A stretch of DNA of 64,000 nt from Shewanella sp. SNU WT4 (GTDB lineage: Bacteria > Pseudomonadota > Gammaproteobacteria > Enterobacterales > Shewanellaceae). The translations under genes and the position numbers were made by a program. The DNA is taken from assembly GCF_006494715.1 (NCBI RefSeq), contig NZ_CP041151.1, forward strand, positions 372,001-436,000, given 5' to 3'. This document shows positions 1 through 9,640 of the stretch, one piece after another (the first letter of the stretch is position 1; each line of letters starts with the position of its first letter). A model generated the notes under the pieces. That model was not told the origin of the DNA, did not search any database, and saw nothing but the letters and a program-made list of their open reading frames with translations.

Positions 1-1
1 T

Positions 2-463
2 CGCGCGGAAGTAACTGGCTCAGGCAAAAAGCCTTGGCGCCAGAAAGGTACGGGCCGTGCTCGTGCTGGTAGTGTGAAAAGCCCAATTTGGCGTGGAGGC
101 GGCGTAACATTTGCTGCTAAAACTCAAGATCACAGCCAAAAAGTTAACAAGAAGATGTACCGTGGTGCTCTGATGAGCATTCTGTCTGAATTGGTACGTC
201 AAGACCGTCTGATCGTAGTTGAAGAGTTCTCTGTAGAAGCTCCTAAAACTAAAGAGCTGAAAGCAAAGCTGGCAGCCATGGATTTAGAAGACGTGTTAAT
301 TGTTACTGCTGAAGTTGATGAGAACTTGTTCTTAGCTGCTCGCAATCTGTACAAGGTTGACGTTCGTGATGTTGCAGGTCTCGACCCTGTAAGTCTGATC
401 GCTTTCAACAAAGTGCTTGTGACTGCTGCTGCTGTGAAGCAAATCGAGGAGATGCTAGCATGA
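2..463 (+). CDS. rplD: 50S ribosomal protein L4, N-terminus missing
   Basis: L4 binds 23S rRNA and its long loop lines the nascent-peptide exit tunnel. The open frame runs from the window edge. Its first visible residues ([12 protein letters not shown]) match the internal loop of E. coli L4, and the end (KQIEEMLA) matches the known C-terminus. About 153 residues are present against 201 in E. coli, so roughly 48 are lost off the window. In E. coli L4 also represses the S10 operon through the leader upstream of rpsJ, which is outside this window. The stop overlaps the rplW start (ATGA), which implies translational coupling. Confidence 0.97.
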   Translation, partial: RAEVTGSGKKPWRQKGTGRARAGSVKSPIWRGGGVTFAAKTQDHSQKVNKKMYRGALMSILSELVRQDRLIVVEEFSVEAPKTKELKAKLAAMDLEDVLIVTAEVDENLFLAARNLYKVDVRDVAGLDPVSLIAFNKVLVTAAAVKQIEEMLA

Positions 464-759
464 TCCGCGAAGAACGTTTGCTGAAAGTTATTCTGGCTCC
501 GCACATCTCTGAAAAGAGCACCGTGAACGCCGAAAAAACTAACACTGTAGTTTTCCGTGTAGCTATCGATGCCACTAAGGCTGAGATTAAAGCTGCCGTA
601 GCAAAGCTATTCGAAGTTGAAGTTGACTCAGTTCGCACTTTGGTAAACAAAGGTAAAACTAAGCGCACCGGTGGCCGTGTTGGTCGTCGCAGCGATTGGA
701 AAAAAGCCTATGTTACCTTGGCTGCTGGTGCTGATATTGATTTCGTTGGCGCTGAGTAA
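460..759 (+). CDS. rplW: 50S ribosomal protein L23
   Basis: L23 sits at the tunnel exit, where trigger factor and SRP dock. The 99-residue product is one short of E. coli. The motif APHISEKS holds Glu18, the residue known to contact trigger factor. The start ATG overlaps the rplD stop by four bases. It is the second visible gene of the S10 operon and is followed by rplB after 17 bases. Confidence 0.97.
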   Translation: MIREERLLKVILAPHISEKSTVNAEKTNTVVFRVAIDATKAEIKAAVAKLFEVEVDSVRTLVNKGKTKRTGGRVGRRSDWKKAYVTLAAGADIDFVGAE

Positions 760-776
760 GCAAAGGGAGAATTATC

Positions 777-1601
777 ATGGCAATTGTTAAATGTAAGCCA
801 ACCTCTCCAGGTCGTCGCCACCTTGTAAAAGTGGTTAACACCGACCTGCATAAGGGTAAACCTTTTGCTGGCCTGCTGGCGAAAAAATCTAAGTCTGGTG
901 GTCGTAACAACACCGGTCGTATCACTGTCCGTCATGTGGGCGGTGGTCATAAGCAACATTATCGTCTGATCGACTTTAAGCGTAACAAAGATGGTATTCA
1001 GGGCAAAGTAGAACGCCTGGAATACGATCCGAACCGTACCGCGAACATCGCGCTGGTTCTGTACGCTGACGGTGAGCGTCGCTATGTTCTTGCCGCTAAA
1101 GGCATGAAAGCTGGTGACCTGATCAAGTCTGGTGTTGATGCTGACATCAAAGTAGGTAATGCACTGCCACTGCGTAACATTCCAGTGGGTTCTGTAGTAC
1201 ACGCTGTTGAAATGAAGCCTGGTAAAGGCGCTCAGATCGCACGTTCTGCAGGTGCTTATGTACAAGTTGTAGCTCGTGATGGTGCCTATGCAACTCTGCG
1301 TCTTCGCTCTGGCGAAATGCGTAAAGTTCCAGTAGATTGCCGCGCGACTTTAGGTGAAGTTGGTAACGCCGAACACATGCTGCGCCAGTTAGGTAAAGCA
1401 GGTGCTAAGCGCTGGAGAGGCATTCGCCCGACAGTGCGTGGTGTTGCAATGAACCCTGTAGATCACCCACATGGTGGTGGTGAAGGTCGTACTTCAGGTG
1501 GTCGTCACCCAGTGACTCCATGGGGCGTTCCTACTAAGGGTTATAAGACTCGTAGTAATAAGCGCACTGACAAGTACATTGTACGTCGTCGTAATAAGTA
1601 A
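777..1601 (+). CDS. rplB: 50S ribosomal protein L2
   Basis: L2 is a primary 23S rRNA binder near the peptidyl-transferase centre and helps join the subunits. The 274-residue product is close to the E. coli length of 273. The conserved [11 protein letters not shown] segment is present; its His230 corresponds to E. coli His229, a residue linked to peptidyl transfer. The start ATG follows an AGGGAG ribosome binding site. It lies in S10 operon order, rplW-rplB-rpsS. Confidence 0.98.
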   Translation: MAIVKCKPTSPGRRHLVKVVNTDLHKGKPFAGLLAKKSKSGGRNNTGRITVRHVGGGHKQHYRLIDFKRNKDGIQGKVERLEYDPNRTANIALVLYADGERRYVLAAKGMKAGDLIKSGVDADIKVGNALPLRNIPVGSVVHAVEMKPGKGAQIARSAGAYVQVVARDGAYATLRLRSGEMRKVPVDCRATLGEVGNAEHMLRQLGKAGAKRWRGIRPTVRGVAMNPVDHPHGGGEGRTSGGRHPVTPWGVPTKGYKTRSNKRTDKYIVRRRNK

Positions 1602-1615
1602 TAAGAGGATTCGCC

Positions 1616-1894
1616 ATGCCACGTTCTCTCAAGAAAGGTCCTTTCATTGACCTGCACTTGCTGAAGAAGGTAGAGAAAGCGATGGAAGCCGGTGACAAGA
1701 AGCCAATTAAAACTTGGTCTCGCCGCTCAATGATCATCCCAACTATGATTGGTTTGACCATCGCTGTCCATAATGGTCGTCAGCACGTACCTGTTTTCGT
1801 AACTGACGAAATGATAGGCCATAAACTGGGTGAATTCTCACCAACTCGCACTTATCGCGGCCATGCTGCAGATAAGAAAGCGAAGAAGCGTTAA
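1616..1894 (+). CDS. rpsS: 30S ribosomal protein S19
   Basis: S19 lies on the head of the small subunit, next to S13 and the A-site tRNA. The 92-residue length is typical. The sequence starts [10 protein letters not shown] and carries the conserved [11 protein letters not shown] segment. An AAGAGGA ribosome binding site precedes the ATG. It lies between rplB and rplV, as in the E. coli S10 operon. Confidence 0.97.
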   Translation: MPRSLKKGPFIDLHLLKKVEKAMEAGDKKPIKTWSRRSMIIPTMIGLTIAVHNGRQHVPVFVTDEMIGHKLGEFSPTRTYRGHAADKKAKKR

Positions 1895-1909
1895 TACGGG
1901 AGGAATAAG

Positions 1910-2242
1910 ATGGAAGTTTTAGCTAAACATCGTTTTGCCCGTACTTCAGCGCAAAAAGCTCGCTTAGTTGCTGATCAGATCCGCGGTTTGCCTGTTTCAA
2001 AGGCCCTTGAGATCTTGACCTTCAGCCCTAAGAAAGCGGCCGTACTGGTAAAGAAAGTAGTTGACTCAGCTATTGCAAACGCAGAGCACAACGAAGGTGC
2101 AGACATCGACGAGCTGAAAATAGCCAAGGTTTTCGTAGACGAAGGCCCAACTATGAAGCGCATCATGCCTCGTGCTAAAGGTCGTGCTGATCGTATCATG
2201 AAGCGTACCAGCCACATTACTGTGGTTGTATCAGATCGCTAG
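1910..2242 (+). CDS. rplV: 50S ribosomal protein L22
   Basis: L22 contributes a beta-hairpin to the narrow part of the exit tunnel, where macrolide-resistance changes and translation-arrest contacts are known in other bacteria. The 110-residue product has the expected length, and the hairpin region (around residues 80-96, [13 protein letters not shown]) is intact. A GGGAGG ribosome binding site precedes the ATG. Confidence 0.97.
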   Translation: MEVLAKHRFARTSAQKARLVADQIRGLPVSKALEILTFSPKKAAVLVKKVVDSAIANAEHNEGADIDELKIAKVFVDEGPTMKRIMPRAKGRADRIMKRTSHITVVVSDR

Positions 2243-2251
2243 GAGAGAGCA

Positions 2252-2941
2252 ATGGGACAGAAAGTACATCCTAATGGTATCCGTCTGGGTATCACTAAGC
2301 CTTGGATCTCTACCTGGTACGCAGATAAGTCAGACTATGCAAATAATCTGAACAGCGACTGGGAAGTGCGTAAGTTTCTTGAAAAGAAGCTGAAAGCCGC
2401 ATCAGTATCTAAGATTGTTATCGAACGCCCAGCGAAAAGCATTCGCATTACTATTCACACTGCCCGCCCAGGTATTGTGATTGGTAAGAAAGGCGAAGAT
2501 GTTGAAGTATTGCGTGCCGAAGTTGCAAAACTGACTGGTACCCCTGCTCAGATTAACATCGCTGAGATCCGTAAGCCTGAAATGGACGCAAAACTGGTAG
2601 CTGACTCTATTGCTCAGCAGCTAGAGCGTCGCGTAATGTTCCGTCGTGCTATGAAGCGCGCAGTACAAAACGCCATGCGTATCGGTGCCCAAGGTATCAA
2701 AGTAGAAGTTAGTGGCCGTTTAGGCGGCGCTGAGATTGCGCGTTCAGAGTGGTATCGTGAAGGTCGTGTACCTTTGCATACCCTGCGTGCTGACATCGAC
2801 TATTCTACTGCAGAAAGTCACACCCAATACGGTGTGATTGGCATTAAAGTTTGGATCTTCAAAGGTGAAGTTCTGGACGGTATGCTGCCTCAGATCGAAG
2901 AGCCGAAGCAGCAACCTAAGCGCAAGCCTCGTAACAAGTAG
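2252..2941 (+). CDS. rpsC: 30S ribosomal protein S3
   Basis: S3 lines the mRNA entry channel with S4 and S5. The 229-residue protein has an N-terminal type-2 KH domain, whose [10 protein letters not shown] loop lies near residues 70-80, and the conserved C-terminal domain with [10 protein letters not shown]. The C-terminal tail is basic. A GGAGAG ribosome binding site lies before the ATG and the spacing to rplV is 9 bases. Confidence 0.97.
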   Translation: MGQKVHPNGIRLGITKPWISTWYADKSDYANNLNSDWEVRKFLEKKLKAASVSKIVIERPAKSIRITIHTARPGIVIGKKGEDVEVLRAEVAKLTGTPAQINIAEIRKPEMDAKLVADSIAQQLERRVMFRRAMKRAVQNAMRIGAQGIKVEVSGRLGGAEIARSEWYREGRVPLHTLRADIDYSTAESHTQYGVIGIKVWIFKGEVLDGMLPQIEEPKQQPKRKPRNK

Positions 2942-2952
2942 GAGAGCCAGCA

Positions 2953-3363
2953 ATGCTGCAACCTAAACGTATGAAGTTTCGCAAGATGTTCAAAGGCCGC
3001 AACCGTGGTCTAGCGAACGGTACTGAAGTAAGCTTCGGTACTTTCGGTCTGAAAGCAGTCGGCCGTGGCCGCTTAACTGCTCGCCAGATCGAATCTGCGC
3101 GTCGTGCAATGACACGTCACATTAAGCGTCAGGGACAAATCTGGATTCGGGTTTTCCCAGACAAGCCAATTACCTCTAAGCCTCTTGAAGTGCGTATGGG
3201 TAAAGGTAAAGGTAACGTTGAATACTGGGTATGTCAGATTCAACCTGGTAAGGTACTCTACGAAATGAATGGCGTATCTGAAGAGTTGGCCCGCGAAGCT
3301 TTCGCACTGGCCGCTGCCAAGTTGCCAATCAAGACTACCTTCGTAACTAAGACGGTGATGTAA
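2953..3363 (+). CDS. rplP: 50S ribosomal protein L16
   Basis: L16 organises the A-site tRNA region and the central protuberance. The 136-residue length equals that of E. coli. The conserved VRMGKGKG segment contains the arginine that YcfD/RoxA-type oxygenases hydroxylate in E. coli; whether this host does so cannot be seen here. The last base of the stop TAA overlaps the ATG of rpmC (TAATG). Confidence 0.97.
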   Translation: MLQPKRMKFRKMFKGRNRGLANGTEVSFGTFGLKAVGRGRLTARQIESARRAMTRHIKRQGQIWIRVFPDKPITSKPLEVRMGKGKGNVEYWVCQIQPGKVLYEMNGVSEELAREAFALAAAKLPIKTTFVTKTVM

Positions 3364-3554
3364 TGAAAGCGAGCGAACTAAGAGAAAAGGGCGTTGAAGA
3401 ATTAAACGCTGAATTACTTGGTCTGCTGCGTGAGCAGTTTAACCTGCGCATGCAACACGCAACTGGTCAACTGGCTCAAACTCACCAGCTGAAAACAGTG
3501 CGTCGTAACATTGCGCGCGTTAAGACCATTATTACTTCTAAGGCAGGTGCATAA
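3363..3554 (+). CDS. rpmC: 50S ribosomal protein L29
   Basis: L29 lies beside L23 at the tunnel exit. It is a 63-residue two-helix protein with the usual MKASELREK start and the [12 protein letters not shown] core. Both ends overlap neighbours by one base (TAATG), so rplP, rpmC and rpsQ are probably translationally coupled. Confidence 0.97.
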   Translation: MKASELREKGVEELNAELLGLLREQFNLRMQHATGQLAQTHQLKTVRRNIARVKTIITSKAGA

Positions 3555-3811
3555 TGTCTCAGGCAATCCGTACTTTGCAAGGTCGTGTGACCAGCAATAA
3601 GATGGACAAGTCCATCACTGTTGCCATTGAACGTCAAGTTAAGCACCCAATCTATGGCAAGTACATCAAACGTACTACCAAGATTCATGCCCATGACGAG
3701 CAAAATCAGTGTCAAGAAGGCGATGTAGTCACTATCCGTGAATGTCGTCCTCTGTCTAAGACTAAGTCTTGGACTCTGGTTGAAGTAGTTTTTAGACCTA
3801 ACGTAGCGTAA
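3554..3811 (+). CDS. rpsQ: 30S ribosomal protein S17
   Basis: S17 is a primary 16S rRNA binder in the 5' domain, with an OB fold. The 85-residue protein has the conserved [15 protein letters not shown] start and the [12 protein letters not shown] core. It is the last gene of the S10 operon, and an intrinsic terminator follows 14 bases after the stop. Confidence 0.97.
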   Translation: MSQAIRTLQGRVTSNKMDKSITVAIERQVKHPIYGKYIKRTTKIHAHDEQNQCQEGDVVTIRECRPLSKTKSWTLVEVVFRPNVA

Positions 3812-3824
3812 GGTCTTTTTAGCG

Positions 3825-3856
3825 AAACGGCCCCTTTTTTGGGGCCGTTTGTTTTT
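3825..3856 (+). terminator. Intrinsic terminator ending the S10 operon
   Basis: A perfect 10-bp stem (AAACGGCCCC, 3825-3834, with GGGGCCGTTT, 3841-3850) closes a T6 loop and is followed by a T-rich run at 3852-3856. It lies just after rpsQ, where the S10 operon ends in E. coli. Confidence 0.9.
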
Positions 3857-3882
3857 TAATACTATCCAAGCCTATTTTATGG

Positions 3883-3988
3883 TGTTATAATTGCGCTCCA
3901 TTTTTGACCAATATTGGCCAAAAATGAGGTAAGAAAATAACCCCGTCTAAACGGGATTTTGTGTAGTAACGATAGCGGAGCACTTAAA
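3883..3988 (+). promoter_or_regulatory. spc operon promoter and structured leader
   Basis: An extended -10 (TGTTATAAT, 3883-3891) has no good -35 at 17 bp, as is typical for extended -10 promoters. Transcription would start near 3898, giving a leader of about 90 nt before rplN. The leader holds an inverted repeat at 3901-3924 (10-bp arms, one mismatch, ATAT loop) and a 5-bp hairpin at 3942-3955 followed by ATTTT. The promoter is inferred. The hairpins are seen in the sequence, but their role is unknown. Confidence 0.55.
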
Positions 3989-4357
3989 ATGATCCAAATG
4001 CAATCGACTCTGGATGTCGCGTGTAACAGCGGCGCTCGCAGAGTTCAGTGTATTAAGGTCTTGGGTGGCTCTCATCGTCGTTATGCCGGTATCGGCGACA
4101 TCATCAAGGTTTCTGTTAAAGAAGCTATTCCTCGCGCTAAAGCGAAGAAAGGTGATGTGTATAACGCGGTGGTAGTCCGTACTAAGAAAGGCGTACGTCG
4201 TCCAGATGGTTCTGTCATTCGCTTCGATCGGAATGCAGCAGTTTTGCTTAACGCAAACCTTGCACCGATTGGTACTCGTATCTTTGGACCAGTGACACGT
4301 GAATTGCGCAATGAGCAATTTATGAAAATCGTATCGCTGGCACCAGAAGTACTGTAA
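3989..4357 (+). CDS. rplN: 50S ribosomal protein L14
   Basis: L14 binds 23S rRNA and forms an intersubunit bridge. I chose the ATG at 3989 rather than the upstream in-frame GTG at 3959. The protein then starts [11 protein letters not shown], which aligns with the E. coli N-terminus and gives 122 residues (E. coli 123), and a GCGGAG ribosome binding site precedes it. The conserved segments [11 protein letters not shown] and GPVTRELR are present. It is the first gene of the spc operon. Confidence 0.97.
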   Translation: MIQMQSTLDVACNSGARRVQCIKVLGGSHRRYAGIGDIIKVSVKEAIPRAKAKKGDVYNAVVVRTKKGVRRPDGSVIRFDRNAAVLLNANLAPIGTRIFGPVTRELRNEQFMKIVSLAPEVL

Positions 4358-4369
4358 AGGAGCTTCAAA

Positions 4370-4684
4370 ATGGCAGCTAAAATCCGTCGTCAAGACGAAG
4401 TAATTATACTGGCAGGCAAAGACAAGGGTAAACGCGCAAAAGTTTCCCAAGTACTTCCTACTGGTAAAGTGATTGTTGAAGGTATCAATCTCGTTAAGAA
4501 GCACACCAAGCCAAACCCACAACTGGGCGTAACTGGTGGCATCGTTGAGAAAGAAGCACCACTTCAATCATCAAACGTTGCGATCTTCAACCATGCCACA
4601 GGCAAGGCTGATCGTGTTGGTTTCCGATTTGAAGACGGCAAAAAAGTTCGTTTCTTTAAATCGAACGGTGAACTCGTTAAGTAA
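4370..4684 (+). CDS. rplX: 50S ribosomal protein L24
   Basis: L24 starts assembly of the large subunit by binding the 5' end of 23S rRNA. The 104-residue protein has an N-terminal KOW motif ([15 protein letters not shown]). An AAAGGAG ribosome binding site lies upstream. It lies between rplN and rplE in the usual spc order. Confidence 0.97.
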   Translation: MAAKIRRQDEVIILAGKDKGKRAKVSQVLPTGKVIVEGINLVKKHTKPNPQLGVTGGIVEKEAPLQSSNVAIFNHATGKADRVGFRFEDGKKVRFFKSNGELVK

Positions 4685-4696
4685 CTGGAGTAAACG

Positions 4697-5236
4697 ATGG
4701 CGAAACTGCATGATAAATATAAAGAGACTGTGATCGCTGAACTGGCTAAAAAGTTCGGTTATAGCAGTGTCATGCAAGTCCCTCGGATTGATAAAATCAC
4801 CCTGAACATGGGTGTTGGTGAAGCTGTTGCAGATAAGAAAGTTATGGACGCTGCTGTTCGTGACATGACTGCAATCGCTGGCCAAAAGCCAGTAGTGACT
4901 GTTGCTCGTAAGTCAGTTGCTGGTTTTAAAATCCGTGAAGGCTACCCTATTGGTTGTAAAGTAACCCTGCGCGGTGAGCGCATGTGGGAATTTTTAGAGC
5001 GTTTGGTTGACATCGCAATCCCACGTATTCGTGATTTCCGCGGTCTGAGTGCTAAGTCATTCGACGGTCGTGGTAACTACGCTATGGGTGTGCGTGAGCA
5101 AATCATCTTCCCAGAAATCGATTATGATAAAATCGATAAGATTCGCGGTATGGATATTGTTATCACTACCTCTGCGAAGACTGATGAAGAAGGTCGAGCT
5201 CTGTTAGACGCTTTTAACTTCCCATTCAAAAAATAA
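4697..5236 (+). CDS. rplE: 50S ribosomal protein L5
   Basis: L5 binds 5S rRNA and contacts P-site tRNA. The 179-residue length equals E. coli, and the start MAKLHDKYK and the segment LNMGVGEAV are conserved. In E. coli, S8 represses the spc operon by binding mRNA at the rplX-rplE junction. The bases around this start (GGAGTAAACGATGGCGAAAC) closely resemble the E. coli site, so the same control is plausible, though I did not fold the RNA. Confidence 0.97.
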   Translation: MAKLHDKYKETVIAELAKKFGYSSVMQVPRIDKITLNMGVGEAVADKKVMDAAVRDMTAIAGQKPVVTVARKSVAGFKIREGYPIGCKVTLRGERMWEFLERLVDIAIPRIRDFRGLSAKSFDGRGNYAMGVREQIIFPEIDYDKIDKIRGMDIVITTSAKTDEEGRALLDAFNFPFKK

Positions 5237-5246
5237 GGGTAGCGTA

Positions 5247-5552
5247 ATGGCAAAAACTTCAATGAAAGCACGTGAAGTCAAACGTGCAAAGCTCGTGGCC
5301 AAGTACGCTGAAAAGCGCGCGGCACTTAAGCAAATCATTAACAGCCCACTGACTTCTGACGAAGATCGTTGGGATGCGGTTCTTAAGCTGCAAGCTCTAC
5401 CACGTGATTCCAGCGCCGCGCGTCAGCGTAATCGTTGTAATCAAACTGGTCGCCCGCATGGCTTCTTGCGCAAATTCGGCTTAAGCCGTATTAAACTGCG
5501 CGAAGCAACAATGCGTGGTGAAGTTCCTGGTCTGCGTAAGGCCAGCTGGTAA
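5247..5552 (+). CDS. rpsN: 30S ribosomal protein S14, zinc-free form
   Basis: S14 sits in the 30S head beside S3, S10 and S19. The 101-residue protein is the long form. It lacks the paired CxxC zinc-ribbon motifs of short S14 proteins, with only one cysteine visible near residue 68. The conserved end [14 protein letters not shown]...LREAT is present. It lies between rplE and rpsH. Confidence 0.97.
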   Translation: MAKTSMKAREVKRAKLVAKYAEKRAALKQIINSPLTSDEDRWDAVLKLQALPRDSSAARQRNRCNQTGRPHGFLRKFGLSRIKLREATMRGEVPGLRKASW

Positions 5553-5575
5553 TACTTGTCACGGAGTAAGCTAAT

Positions 5576-5968
5576 ATGAGCATGCAAGATCCTATTGCGG
5601 ATATGTTAACCCGTATCCGTAACGGCCAAGCTGCTAACAAAGTATCTGTGAAGATGCCTTCTGCTAAGCTGAAAGTTGCTATCGCAAAGCTGCTTAAAGA
5701 AGAAGGTTATATCACTGATTACGCAGTTGCAGGTGAAGCCAAACCTGAACTGGAAATCACTCTTAAGTATTTCCAGGGTCAGCCAGTCGTTGAGACTATC
5801 CAGCGTGTAAGCCGTCCTGGTCTTCGTATTTACAAAGGTAAAGACGAGTTACCAAAAGTGATGGGCGGACTGGGTGTCGCAATCGTTTCCACTTCTCAAG
5901 GCCTGATGACTGATCGTGCCGCCCGCCTTGTAGGCATGGGTGGTGAGGTTATCTGCTACGTAGCTTAA
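5576..5968 (+). CDS. rpsH: 30S ribosomal protein S8
   Basis: S8 binds the central domain of 16S rRNA. In E. coli it is the translational repressor of the spc operon. The 130-residue length matches E. coli. [18 protein letters not shown] is the family N-terminus, and the C-terminal [13 protein letters not shown]...GGEVICYVA carries the RNA-binding surface. A CGGAGTAAG ribosome binding site precedes it. Confidence 0.97.
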   Translation: MSMQDPIADMLTRIRNGQAANKVSVKMPSAKLKVAIAKLLKEEGYITDYAVAGEAKPELEITLKYFQGQPVVETIQRVSRPGLRIYKGKDELPKVMGGLGVAIVSTSQGLMTDRAARLVGMGGEVICYVA

Positions 5969-5978
5969 GGAGCTAGGA

Positions 5979-6512
5979 ATGTCTCGTGTAGCAAAAGCAC
6001 CAGTCACTATCCCAGCTGGCGTAGAGGTGACTGTAAACGGTCAGGAAGTTACCATCAAAGGTGGTAAAGGTTCTCTGACTCGAGTTTTCAACAGCGCGGT
6101 TGCTGTTGTTGTTGAAGAAGGCGTTATCAAGTCTCAACCTGTTGAAGGCGTTGTTAACGCTTGGGCACAGGCTGGTACTGCACGCGCTTTATTAAACAAC
6201 ATGGTAATCGGTGTATCTCAAGGCTTTGAGAAGAAGTTGAAGTTAGTTGGTGTTGGTTACCGCGCGAAAATCGTTGGTGCTGATCTTGATCTGACTTTAG
6301 GTTTCTCTCACCCTCTGGTACACAAGCTGCCCGCTGGCGTAACAGTAGAATGTCCAACTCAGACTGACATCATCCTTCGTGGTGTTGATAAGCAAGTTGT
6401 TGGTCAAGTTGCTGCTGAGATTCGTGGTTATCGTCCACCAGAGCCTTATAAAGGCAAAGGTGTTCGTTATGACGACGAAAACGTTCGCCGTAAAGAGGCT
6501 AAGAAGAAGTAG
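5979..6512 (+). CDS. rplF: 50S ribosomal protein L6
   Basis: L6 lies near the GTPase-associated region of the large subunit. The 177-residue protein shows the family start MSRVAKAPV and the conserved end [15 protein letters not shown] segment (here [14 protein letters not shown]). Its ribosome binding site AAGGAGCT overlaps the rpsH stop. Confidence 0.97.
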   Translation: MSRVAKAPVTIPAGVEVTVNGQEVTIKGGKGSLTRVFNSAVAVVVEEGVIKSQPVEGVVNAWAQAGTARALLNNMVIGVSQGFEKKLKLVGVGYRAKIVGADLDLTLGFSHPLVHKLPAGVTVECPTQTDIILRGVDKQVVGQVAAEIRGYRPPEPYKGKGVRYDDENVRRKEAKKK

Positions 6513-6522
6513 GTAACGCGAT

Positions 6523-6873
6523 ATGGATAAGAAAACATCTCGCTTACGCCGCGCATTACGCGCCCGTAAGAAGATCCAAGAGCTAGGCGCGACACGTCTG
6601 GTTGTACATCGTACACCACGTCACATCTATGCTCAGGTGATCAATGCCGATGCCCAAGTAATTGCAGCAGCTTCTACCGCTGAAAAAGCAGTAAAAGAAG
6701 CTCTGAAATCTACCGGCAACGTAGACGCAGCTAAAGCAGTAGGTAAAGCTATTGCTGAACGCGCGATCGAAAAAGGCGTGACTGTTGTTGCCTTCGATCG
6801 TTCTGGTTTCAAGTATCACGGTCGTGTAGCTGCGCTGGCAGATGCTGCTCGTGAAGCTGGCCTCCAGTTCTAA
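6523..6873 (+). CDS. rplR: 50S ribosomal protein L18
   Basis: L18 brings 5S rRNA to the large subunit together with L5. The 116-residue protein has a basic N-terminus ([15 protein letters not shown]) and the conserved [20 protein letters not shown] end. It follows rplF after 10 bases. It is highly confident by sequence and position. Confidence 0.97.
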   Translation: MDKKTSRLRRALRARKKIQELGATRLVVHRTPRHIYAQVINADAQVIAAASTAEKAVKEALKSTGNVDAAKAVGKAIAERAIEKGVTVVAFDRSGFKYHGRVAALADAAREAGLQF

Positions 6874-6885
6874 GGGGTTATAACA

Positions 6886-7389
6886 ATGGCTAAATTAGAA
6901 GCTCAGCAAAAAGACGATCTGCAAGAGAAATTAATTGCAGTTAATCGTGTTTCTAAAGTAGTTAAGGGTGGCCGTATCTTTAGCTTCACCGCACTGACAG
7001 TAGTGGGTGATGGCAATGGTAAGGTTGGCTTTGGCTATGGTAAAGCGCGCGAAGTTCCAGCTGCTATTCAAAAGGCAATGGAAAAAGCACGTCGTAACAT
7101 GGTAACCGTTGAACTGAATAAAGGTACCCTTCACCACCCAGTGAAAGGTCGCCACTCAGGTTCACTTGTTTACATGCAACCGGCGTCAAAAGGTACCGGT
7201 ATTATTGCCGGTGGCGCGATGCGTGCCGTATTGGAAGTAGCAGGCGTTCATAACGTTCTGTCAAAAGCATACGGTTCTACTAACCCGATCAACATCGTTC
7301 GCGCGACTGTAGATGCTCTGGTGCACATGAAGTCACCTGCGCAAATCGCAGCTAAGCGTGGCCTGAATGTTGATGAAATTCGGGGGTAA
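6886..7389 (+). CDS. rpsE: 30S ribosomal protein S5
   Basis: S5 takes part in decoding accuracy and lines the mRNA entry. The 167-residue protein has the N-terminal double-stranded-RNA-binding-like domain ([16 protein letters not shown], the loop where spectinomycin-resistance changes arise in E. coli) and the C-terminal S5 domain ([16 protein letters not shown]). It appears wild type at that loop. The next gene starts 6 bases on. Confidence 0.97.
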   Translation: MAKLEAQQKDDLQEKLIAVNRVSKVVKGGRIFSFTALTVVGDGNGKVGFGYGKAREVPAAIQKAMEKARRNMVTVELNKGTLHHPVKGRHSGSLVYMQPASKGTGIIAGGAMRAVLEVAGVHNVLSKAYGSTNPINIVRATVDALVHMKSPAQIAAKRGLNVDEIRG

Positions 7390-7395
7390 TGCACC

Positions 7396-7578
7396 ATGGC
7401 TACTAAAACTGTAAAAGTCACTCAGACTAAAAGTGCTATTGGTCGTTTGCCAAAGCACAGAGCGACCCTGACTGGTTTAGGTCTACGTCGTATTGGTCAC
7501 ACTGTTGAACTGCAAGATACTCCTGCTGTTCGCGGTATGATTAACAAGGTCTACTACATGGTTAAGGTGGAGGATTAA
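7396..7578 (+). CDS. rpmD: 50S ribosomal protein L30
   Basis: L30 is a small large-subunit protein. The 60 residues contain the family core [23 protein letters not shown] (split across residues 14-36). The ATG at 7396 follows GGGGTAATGCACC. It lies between rpsE and rplO as in E. coli. Confidence 0.96.
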   Translation: MATKTVKVTQTKSAIGRLPKHRATLTGLGLRRIGHTVELQDTPAVRGMINKVYYMVKVED

Positions 7579-7581
7579 TAG

Positions 7582-8016
7582 ATGCGTTTAAATACTCTAT
7601 CTCCAGCTGCAGGCTCTAAGTCTGCACCTAAGCGTGTAGGTCGTGGTATTGGTTCAGGCTTGGGTAAGACTGCTGGTCGCGGTCACAAGGGTCAAAAATC
7701 TCGTTCTGGCGGCGGTGTACGTCCTGGATTCGAGGGTGGTCAAATGCCACTGAAGATCCGTTTACCTAAGTTCGGCTTTACTTCACGTATCGCTTTGGTA
7801 ACTGCTGAAGTTCGTTTACTCGAACTGGCAAAAGTTAACGGTGATGTTATCGACCTGAACGCATTAAAAGATGCGAACGTAATTACTCGCAACATCCTGT
7901 TTGCGAAAATCGTTCTTTCAGGTACCATTGAACGCCCAGTGACTGTTAAAGGTCTGCGGGTTACTAAAGGTGCTCGCGCAGCTATCGAAGCTGCTGGCGG
8001 TAAGATCGAGGAATAA
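7582..8016 (+). CDS. rplO: 50S ribosomal protein L15
   Basis: L15 is a late-assembly protein with a glycine- and arginine-rich N-terminal extension running into 23S rRNA. The 144-residue length matches E. coli. The motif [18 protein letters not shown] is at residues 25-42. It starts 3 bases after the rpmD stop, with a GGTGGAGG ribosome binding site inside rpmD. Confidence 0.97.
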   Translation: MRLNTLSPAAGSKSAPKRVGRGIGSGLGKTAGRGHKGQKSRSGGGVRPGFEGGQMPLKIRLPKFGFTSRIALVTAEVRLLELAKVNGDVIDLNALKDANVITRNILFAKIVLSGTIERPVTVKGLRVTKGARAAIEAAGGKIEE

Positions 8017-8023
8017 TACGTCG

Positions 8024-9364
8024 ATGGCAAAACCAGGACTTGATTTAAAAAGCGCGAAGGGCGGTTTTTCAGAATTGAAACGTCGTCTCCTGTTCGTGAT
8101 TGGTGCGATTATCGTCTTTAGGGCGGGTTCATTTGTACCGATTCCTGGTATTGACGCTGCTGTATTAGCCGAGCTGTTTACTCAGCAAAAAGGAACCATC
8201 CTGGGCATGTTTAACATGTTCTCGGGTGGTGCCCTTGAGCGCGCTTCCATCTTTGCACTAGGGATCATGCCGTATATCTCGGCATCGATCATTATGCAAT
8301 TATTGACTGTGGTACATCCTGCATTAGCTGAATTGAAAAAAGAAGGCGAGTCAGGACGTAAGAAAATCAGTCAGTATACTCGTTGGGGTACACTCGTGCT
8401 GGGTACATTCCAGTCGGTCGGTATTGCAACAGGATTGCCGAATCTGGTTCCGGGTTTAGTAGTAAACCCAGGTGTAGGATTCTATTTCACTGCTGTGGTG
8501 AGCTTAGTCACTGGAACTATGTTCCTGATGTGGTTAGGTGAGCAAATTACCGAACGGGGCATAGGGAATGGTATTTCGATCCTGATTTTTGCAGGTATCG
8601 TAGCCGGACTGCCTTCAGCTATTGGCCAAACGGCCGAGCAGGCGCGTCAAGGCGACTTGAACGTATTAGTATTGCTACTGATTGCGGTTATCGTATTTGC
8701 CGTTACTTACTTTGTAGTGTTTGTTGAGCGTGGTCAGCGACGTATTGTTGTTAACTATGCCAAGCGTCAGCAAGGCCGTAAGGTGTTTGCCGCGCAATCA
8801 ACGCATTTACCGTTGAAAGTGAATATGGCTGGTGTGATACCACCAATTTTTGCGTCCAGCATTATTCTGTTTCCTGGAACCCTGGCTCAGTGGTTCGGTC
8901 AGAATCCGTCTATGTCATGGTTAAGTGATTTTTCACTGGCTGTGTCCCCTGGACAACCGCTGTACTCATTATTGTATGCAGCAGCAATTATCTTTTTCTG
9001 TTTCTTCTATACTGCGTTGGTGTTTAACCCTCGCGAAACAGCAGATAACTTGAAGAAGAGTGGTGCGTTCATCCCCGGGATCCGTCCTGGCGAACAGACT
9101 TCGCGTTACATAGATAAAGTAATGACTCGACTGACCTTAGCGGGCGCCTTGTATATTACCTTTATCTGCTTAATTCCGGAGTTCATGTTAATTGCGTGGA
9201 AAGTACAGTTCTATTTTGGCGGTACTTCACTACTGATTATGGTAGTCGTGATCATGGACTTTATGGCTCAGGTTCAGACACATATGATGTCACATCAATA
9301 TGAGTCTGTGATGAAGAAGGCTAATCTGGTCAACAAAGCGAATTTAGATCGCTTTGGTCGATAA
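8024..9364 (+). CDS. secY: Protein translocase subunit SecY
   Basis: SecY is the channel-forming subunit of the SecYEG translocon in the inner membrane. I chose the ATG at 8024 because [21 protein letters not shown] aligns with the family N-terminus; a longer frame from 7970 would overlap rplO. The 446-residue product has the expected ten hydrophobic segments, the plug region ([13 protein letters not shown]), and cytosolic loops including FVERGQRRI and [13 protein letters not shown]. It lies in the spc operon between rplO and rpmJ. Confidence 0.97.
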   Translation: MAKPGLDLKSAKGGFSELKRRLLFVIGAIIVFRAGSFVPIPGIDAAVLAELFTQQKGTILGMFNMFSGGALERASIFALGIMPYISASIIMQLLTVVHPALAELKKEGESGRKKISQYTRWGTLVLGTFQSVGIATGLPNLVPGLVVNPGVGFYFTAVVSLVTGTMFLMWLGEQITERGIGNGISILIFAGIVAGLPSAIGQTAEQARQGDLNVLVLLLIAVIVFAVTYFVVFVERGQRRIVVNYAKRQQGRKVFAAQSTHLPLKVNMAGVIPPIFASSIILFPGTLAQWFGQNPSMSWLSDFSLAVSPGQPLYSLLYAAAIIFFCFFYTALVFNPRETADNLKKSGAFIPGIRPGEQTSRYIDKVMTRLTLAGALYITFICLIPEFMLIAWKVQFYFGGTSLLIMVVVIMDFMAQVQTHMMSHQYESVMKKANLVNKANLDRFGR

Positions 9365-9385
9365 GTTAGCTTACGGAGTGTTGAA

Positions 9386-9499
9386 ATGAAAGTTCGTGCT
9401 TCCGTGAAGAGGATCTGCCGTAACTGCAAGATCATCAAGCGTAGTGGCGTTGTTCGCGTTATCTGTGTTGAACCAAAACACAAACAGCGTCAAGGCTAA
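9386..9499 (+). CDS. rpmJ: 50S ribosomal protein L36, zinc-binding form
   Basis: This 37-residue gene is easily missed because of its length. The translation starts [15 protein letters not shown] and ends EPKHKQRQG. Cys11, Cys14, Cys27 and His32 form the zinc-ribbon ligands of the C+ type. A TACGGAGTG ribosome binding site precedes the ATG. It is the last gene of the spc group, with the alpha operon leader following. Confidence 0.95.
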   Translation: MKVRASVKRICRNCKIIKRSGVVRVICVEPKHKQRQG

Positions 9500-9504
9500 A
9501 AACA

Positions 9505-9537
9505 TTTAATCAGCCCTATTTGATAGGGCTGATTAAA
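9505..9537 (+). repeat. Perfect 15-bp hairpin between rpmJ and rpsM
   Basis: Arms TTTAATCAGCCCTAT (9505-9519) and ATAGGGCTGATTAAA (9523-9537) pair without mismatch around a 3-base loop. The sequence after it is AATTGATTGC, not a T run, so it does not look like a complete intrinsic terminator on the plus strand. It could be an attenuator, a partial terminator or an RNase site separating spc from alpha transcripts. Confidence 0.7.
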
Positions 9538-9544
9538 AATTGAT

Positions 9545-9640
9545 TGCAAAACTGTCATCTGTTGAGTATCCTTTCGGGCTTTTCACAGATGGCCTTTAAC
9601 TTATAAGGAGTGCATAGTGGCCCGTATAGCTGGCATTAAC
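9545..9640 (+). promoter_or_regulatory. Alpha operon leader, S4-binding pseudoknot
   Basis: The stretch GTTGAGTATCCTTTCGGGC, CTTTTCACAGATGG and AAGGAGTGCATAGTG matches the E. coli alpha operon leader in block order and spacing. In E. coli this RNA forms a nested pseudoknot over the GTG start of rpsM, and S4 binding traps it to repress S13, S11, S4 and L17 synthesis. Conservation of the GTG start context supports the same control here. Folding was not computed. Confidence 0.8.
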
